Source of the DNA: Pardosa pseudoannulata
Taxonomy: Eukaryota > Arthropoda > Arachnida > Araneae > Lycosidae
DNA: 64,000 nucleotides
NCBI GenBank assembly: GCA_032207245.1
Contig: CM063502.1
Span: forward strand, 114,367,230 to 114,431,229
Reading direction: 5' to 3'
Below are positions 58,641-64,000 of the stretch, in pieces. The stretch's first letter is position 1, and each line of letters opens with the position of its first letter. The translations under genes were made by a program, and so were the position numbers. The notes beneath the pieces were generated by a model. The model was not told the origin of the DNA. It saw only the letters and a list, made by a program, of their open reading frames with translations, and made no database searches.

Positions 58641-60062
58641 GGATCTTAGGTATATTAATGTACTATATCAAATGTGAAATTTAAAATGAAATAAATCTAA
58701 CCTAACCAAATAAATGACTTAGATTTAATTGCATTGCCAATCTAAAGTATGTACAAAATAAAATGAGAATCATAATTTAATTTTCAAATTATTAAAAATG
58801 TTGTATAAATAAAAGTATAAAATATGTATGATAGTAACACAATAATATTGACGATTTTAAAATTAAATGGCCAACAGCATAAATTTTGATGAGAAATCAC
58901 TGAAAATTATGTCATACACAATTGTAAAAAATTGAAATCATAATATTGTCAATTGTAAAATTATTAAATTAATTCTTTTCAAAATAATTGTCAAACATGC
59001 TTTTCATTGAATTATTTTTGGCCAACTTGAGGGATTAAGCAAATAATATAGAAACCCTTGTCTAACTTTCGCAAAAGTGAAATTAATAATAATCGCTAAC
59101 TATGCGATAATTCGCTGACTATTATAAACGTAAACTTCACCCAAACTGCATGAAAATAAAGCTAAGTCCGTGAGCATGCGCACATGGCTGGGCACCGATT
59201 CACGATAAAGAAGCTTCTGCAGGTTCGGGACTCGAGCCGGCTTTAAGCCCACCATGTTCATTAATGGTGACCGGGACACGTAAAATATGTTCGTAGTTAT
59301 GTCCTCGAGGTTCCCAAACGATACCTCTGGGGATTGTAGGTCAAACCTTGGGAACCCTTGCTTGGTCTCTGATTTTAAATTACGAGGACACACTTAAGCT
59401 AAGGCGTTCTTTCACTTTAGCGGTGCTCGTTAAATGAAAGGTGAACCCCTCTGGTCCACATGCTTGGTTCGGCTAAGTGGCACTGGCAACGACAATAAAT
59501 ATAGAGCGGAGGAAGATCGCATCTGGCCACCCTCACGTAGCAATTTGCAGGTGTTCGAGTCATTAGCAGCAACAACAACTATCATGATTCATAATTTCTT
59601 CCTTTCAATGAGTTAAAATGAGCAAAATATGTGCTTATTTGGCAAAGATATCCTTATTACAGAATATTAATTTCTTTAGCAGGCCATGAGTGAAAGTCAT
59701 GAATGTTGCATGCGGCCCGCCAGTTGGACGACGTTGACATAGAGTAAATTTATGTGCCATTGCCTCCACACAAGGCATTTTTTTAGTGTATTATTTGTAT
59801 ATATAGTTTATTTATTTTATAATTTCAGTGTTCTTCCTATTGGCTACAATCTAGTAGAGCGTGAAAGTGTACAGTCCACTATAAAGTTAGAAGTTAAAGT
59901 TAAAAGAAGTTAGAGGTGAGTTGAGGAAAAGAGAGTCGGGAGTTCTTTTATCAGATTCATTAAAATAATGATTCTTGATAACATGGTTTGCAAAGAACTG
60001 AAACAAAATTTCTTATATTCTTTTAATTCTTATATTGTTATTCTTAATTTCTTATATTCTTT
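58641..60062. other. Unassigned sequence
   Basis: AT-rich to 59100, then a more balanced stretch (59100-59600) with ORFs on both strands but no recognisable domain. A fragment ATGCGGCCCGCC near 59710 resembles hAT ends. The last 55 bases (60008-60062) are a TTCTTATATTC-type repeat that recurs at 61483-61540. Confidence 0.35.
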
Positions 60063-61482
60063 CTAGCATATAACCCATCTTATGAAGGGATCAGTAAAAT
60101 TTTTAATTTTCCAGAATTGTAAAGTACCCTATAAGATAGATATAAAAATGGTTTGTTTTTTGGCTGAGAATTATCTGGTACACGCTCAATAATTTGTTTT
60201 TCTTCATACTCCTCTAAAGTCTCCCGATACTGTGAATGCAGTTTAGAATCATGTTGAATTCATTTAGAAAGATAATTCAAAGTTTTTTAGGTACGTCGAA
60301 ATTATCGTTAAGTTCTTCCCATTTTTTTTTGACACAGTAATTAATGGAAGTAAAGGAATAAAACTGTCATTTCCACTACACTCTGGAGATATATAGAATT
60401 TGTTGTTAATACTGGTACAAAATTTTCGTTTTAAAATTATCACAGATGCACCTAATCTATTATTTGAGCCAAATATAAAAGAAAATTATTTACGTAATAT
60501 CTAAGTTCAGTGATAAAACGTATGAAAATAATGCAGACGATATTTAAATAATTTAAAATAAGAAATGATTAAATGAGATGGTTAACCCTCCGAGTGGAAC
60601 ACAGGAAAAAAGTCTCCAAAAATACGCTAAAGTTTTATTGTGGCAGTGGCTAAAGTGTTCTATGATTTTTACTTCACCCTTTGTCGACTAGAATGGAATA
60701 TGGGAGACTCACCCTCGTTATTGTCACTTTATTTCCTGTTATAAATAGATAGATAAATAGATATTATAGATTGTTAATTTTTAATGCACATAAATCTCGT
60801 CAAGTCTCAAAGATCATTCGATAAGAAATAATGGATTCTAAAAGTACAAATAAAAATATTCTTTAAGAGAATTATTTATGTTTCTTACGAAAGTCGTCCA
60901 AGATATTTAAGTGGTGCAATCAGAGATACATCTGTTACAGCAAACGAAATTCTTCGAAATAGAGATTTACAAAGCCATGAAAAGCTATCAGCGTCATTGT
61001 GCCTCAGTAGGGGTGCACCCCTCAATAAATGTCAAAGAAGGGTGGAGTTCCTAAATAATCGACCTGATCCTCCTACCTCAAAACTTCATGAGGGAAAACA
61101 CTGGCAGAAATGTACATAACATCCATTTTCGGAACGTTTTTGGAGGTCGATAAATTGTACGTGACAACCGCTTTGAAGACATCATCGGTTTGGCGGAATT
61201 GTACGTGCGCACCACTTAGAGGGTTAAAGGAATGACGTCATAATGCTAGAAAAAATGTTATTTTTACCTTTTTATTGTGTGACAAATTAATACATTTAAT
61301 CGCCTGCTGTTAATAAGGCTTGAAATAATGGCTAGAAAAAGGGGGGAAGGGGTGGATTTCGAACACTCTAACCCTAACTCATGAAGAATCCAATATGGAT
61401 GCCTCTATCCATTCCAGGTACAACCGCTTCATAAATTCGAGGACAGACGGACAGATAATTTAGGCTATTATTATATAGGGGA
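60063..61482 (-). mobile_element. Helitron-like non-autonomous element, copy 2
   Basis: Reverse-oriented relative of 40310-41195: 5' TCCCCTATATAATA ends at 61482 after an A, and the 3' end is a decayed hairpin followed by CTAG at 60063-60066. Shared interior blocks include GTAAAATTTTTAATTTTCCAG and ATTTATGAAGCGGTTGTACC. It is interrupted by a piggyBac-like MITE. Confidence 0.7.
60586..61223. mobile_element. piggyBac-like MITE, 638 bp, with an empty site elsewhere in the window
   Basis: Ends CCCTCCGAGTGG and CCACTTAGAGGG are inverted, flanked by TTAA at 60582-60585 and 61224-61227. The other Helitron-like copy has the uninterrupted site GATGGTTAAAGGAATG (reverse complement around 40956-40959), which proves the exact insertion. 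Confidence 0.9.
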
Positions 61483-62364
61483 TTTCTTATATTCTTTTAA
61501 TTCTTATATTCTTATTCTTAATTTTCTATATTTCTTATGTAAATTTCTTATATAAGTTGTGCTTCTGTATGGGAATTTTTTTTTTTAAATTGGGGCCTTA
61601 AAATGAAGGGGAAATAAGTACAATGTACGAAAAATGGGAGAAAATATGAAAAAATATTAAAAAAAAAGTCTTTCAAATAAAAAAGAGGAATACTAGGTGT
61701 TCTGCTTGGCCAGTTACAGGGAAATAACAAATAAATTAAGATTTTTAAAATACTGAAATCAAGCACTTCAGTTACGAATTGCAAAAAATATACATAATTT
61801 AAATCTCCGTTTCATTGAAAGAATTGATGTGTAAAATTTTTTATTTCAAATTACATGTATCGAAACATAAAAACGTGTTAAAAATGCGTCAACAACTTTA
61901 ATTCTGTTTTAATGGTTTCCTTTGAAAGTAAATTCTAAAGAACACAAAATTAAAAGATAATTGTATATATTTTTCACTTAATCTGAAACCACCTACTGTG
62001 TGAAGTTTTGTAGCAAATGTAAATAGCTTTGTGTAAAAGAGTAAACAGTTTTAATGGCAAACTGATGTTATGTTTTTTTATCTACTTTTAAGAAACTCGA
62101 AAATCAGTGGCTATATAAATCCCAAGTTCCTCTGGTACATAAATAAAAATGATTTATGATGCTAAAATAAACTGACTACTCACGCTCGCACTGTTGAAGA
62201 TGAACTACATTACTACAGTTCATCCAGAAGATATGTAAGAAGCAAATGTAAAAGAGAATAAACATGTTGATAAATCAAAGTCCCAAAGCACCACACCGTA
62301 CTCGAAATGAGATGGAAATAATACAAATTCTCACCATTCAAGATATAATCCAATTTCTGTAAAT
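61483..62364. other. Unassigned AT-rich sequence
   Basis: Begins with the TTCTTATATTC-type repeat also found left of the Helitron-like element. No gene is supported. Confidence 0.4.
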
Positions 62365-62372
62365 GTATAAAG

Positions 62373-62701
62373 CAGGGCCGTAGCCAGAAATTATTTTCGG
62401 AGGGGGACCAAGGGAGAAAGACATCTTTATTTGTGAATTATACTTCAATTGATGTAAGGAAAAGCACTGCATTTTCAGAATACAATACCGAAAATACAGT
62501 GTTGTATTTCCGGCCAGCGGCCTAGCAAAACTTTTATGGTCTCAGCGTTTTTTTTCTAAGAGAATAACTGTCCTTGTTCATTAACAGCTAGACAAATAGC
62601 CCATAATTACAAACGTGGGACATTGTCTATCAACAAAATGGTCTTTCAAAGTTTCGGGGGGGGACCTGTCCCCCAAATCCCTCCCCCTGCCTACGGTCTT
62701 G
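62373..62701. mobile_element. hAT-C family MITE, 329 bp, perfect 8-bp TSD
   Basis: Ends CAGGGCCGTAGCCAGAAAT and TGCCTACGGTCTTG; GTATAAAG on both sides (62365-62372 and 62702-62709). Closely related at both ends to the element at 28973-34339. Confidence 0.9.
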
Positions 62702-62709
62702 GTATAAAG

Positions 62710-64000
62710 ACCTTGGGAGTAAAAAATGATAACCTACATTAAATCTTCAGTGTGTCATAATTGCATTAAATGTTAATTCTATTGCTTTTAGTACTCTTCT
62801 GGTATTCTTAAAAAAGGGTATTACTTAAAAAAAAAAACTGTTTAGCCATAATTTTTCCAATTTGAAATACGTAATACTAAATATTAAATATAAATCGATT
62901 TAGCTCCAAACTACAATATAGTGGGTTATCACTTTTTACCACCAAGGTCTTCATATGCCATGAATTTGATTAGAAAATTCAATTTATAAGAATGGCGCCA
63001 TCTAGTAATAAAGATGGAAATGAAAGCGGAAGACGGGAGTTTTAATATAAAAAGTGATATTTGGATAAACAAAAAATAAATATTAATAAAGCCGTAATTT
63101 TAATATAAAATATTTCCTATTTAAGTTTTATTTAAAAGACATTTATATCTTAATAGGTAAGATAGGAAAGGCGTAATTATAGGAACCCACCGTTAAAGTT
63201 ATTCATGAAAAAAAAAATAATAACATCGGATATATTTTTTATTTTTTTTAAAGATATTTCGTTTTGCCAGGCCAAGGCAATACAGTACTATTTTCTTTTG
63301 TAAGTGATACACATAAACCGAATAAAAATAATATTCTTTTAAAATTACTCTTCAACTATTAAAAATAAAATTTTAATGAATGTTTCAATTCATTATTTTC
63401 CCATTCTTTAGATTAATGAGAGAAACAATACCTCAATCGAAATAAAGGATTACACACAAACAAATATAAGCTATCTATCAACGAAAATATAGATATCGAA
63501 ATATTATGACAATATTCTTAACATTTAAAAGAGTTTTTGATTCCGTCCAATACAAGAGTTGATAGAAGCTCATAACTTTATTTTTCATACTGTTTTTAAA
63601 TGGGGATGATAATTAAATGGAATCAATTAATAAGCCCTCCACACTTGCTCCGCTCTGAATAATTTTACATTTTTGCAGAGAAATTTTATTTTTATTTAGA
63701 GGGACTAAGATGCACGAAGAAAAATTAAACCTCGGAAAGTTTTGCATACACTCTCACATATATCTGTATCTGTCAAAACAAGAGTACATTCTACTTGATT
63801 GATGCATTATAAGTGAGACAGAAAAACCTTGCCGTCATCTCCGATTATTTAGCTTCTTTCCCATTTACTCGGGTTAGACTATTTTCTTGCCAGTATTTTA
63901 TTGTCTTTTAAAATCCCCGTTTTGCCAATTAAATGCTTGATATTTTAGTAGAAGCCAGAATGTATTACGACATTAAACATTTAGAAGAGCAATATGTAAA
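62710..64000. other. Unassigned AT-rich sequence to the window end
   Basis: No gene, exon or element recognised. Confidence 0.4.

Overview
The window is nuclear DNA of an animal, most likely an arthropod (an arachnid is a reasonable guess, not proven). It is AT-rich, has spliced exons with GT/AG borders, long microsatellites, tRNA-derived SINEs and many eukaryotic transposons (copia, gypsy-like, Tc1/mariner, pogo, hAT, piggyBac-like, Helitron-like). There are no bacterial operons and no CRISPR arrays.

Host genes are few. Two minus-strand exons (3319-3514 and 1779-2105) encode the N-terminus and the thioredoxin-like domain (CCINC motif) of an NHLRC2 homologue. A plus-strand terminal exon (11944-12212, with a poly-A signal) resembles the NHLRC2 C-terminus. 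The two parts lie on opposite strands either side of a 100-N assembly gap (5868-5967). Flipping the contig left of the gap would make them collinear, so a scaffolding error or a real inversion is likely.

Layout. 4085-5296: TIR element. 5969-9215: decayed copia element with one LTR. 9213-10560: hAT pseudogene inserted in a Tc1 remnant. 12.8-24.75 kb: satellite-like array of about 0.9 kb monomers, ending in near-identical 1.78 kb dimers (18342-24750). 27.4-35.3 kb: a nest in which one SINE is split by three hAT insertions; one of these carries a further hAT element, which in turn carries a young, apparently intact copia element (29513-34234; identical 346-bp LTRs, GATGA target duplication, 1291-codon gag-pol). 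36-42.5 kb: pogo remnant in TA repeats, several SINEs, a Helitron-like element and nested piggyBac-like elements. 42993-43790: solo LTR. 47060-53242: Tc1 element interrupted by a 4.66-kb LTR element (47985-52643) that keeps gag/protease remnants and a gag-region minisatellite, has no recognisable RT or integrase, and carries an intact 338-codon ORF of unknown function plus a decayed second copy of it. 53682-54893: another Tc1 pseudogene. 57.9-58.6 kb: mariner-like remnant. 60063-61482: second Helitron-like copy holding a piggyBac-like MITE. 62373-62701: complete hAT MITE.

The copia polyprotein at 29998-33873 is the only autonomous-looking mobile gene. The other transposases are broken or are non-autonomous derivatives that would need enzymes supplied from elsewhere. 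All database-level identifications rest on motif and family recognition by eye.
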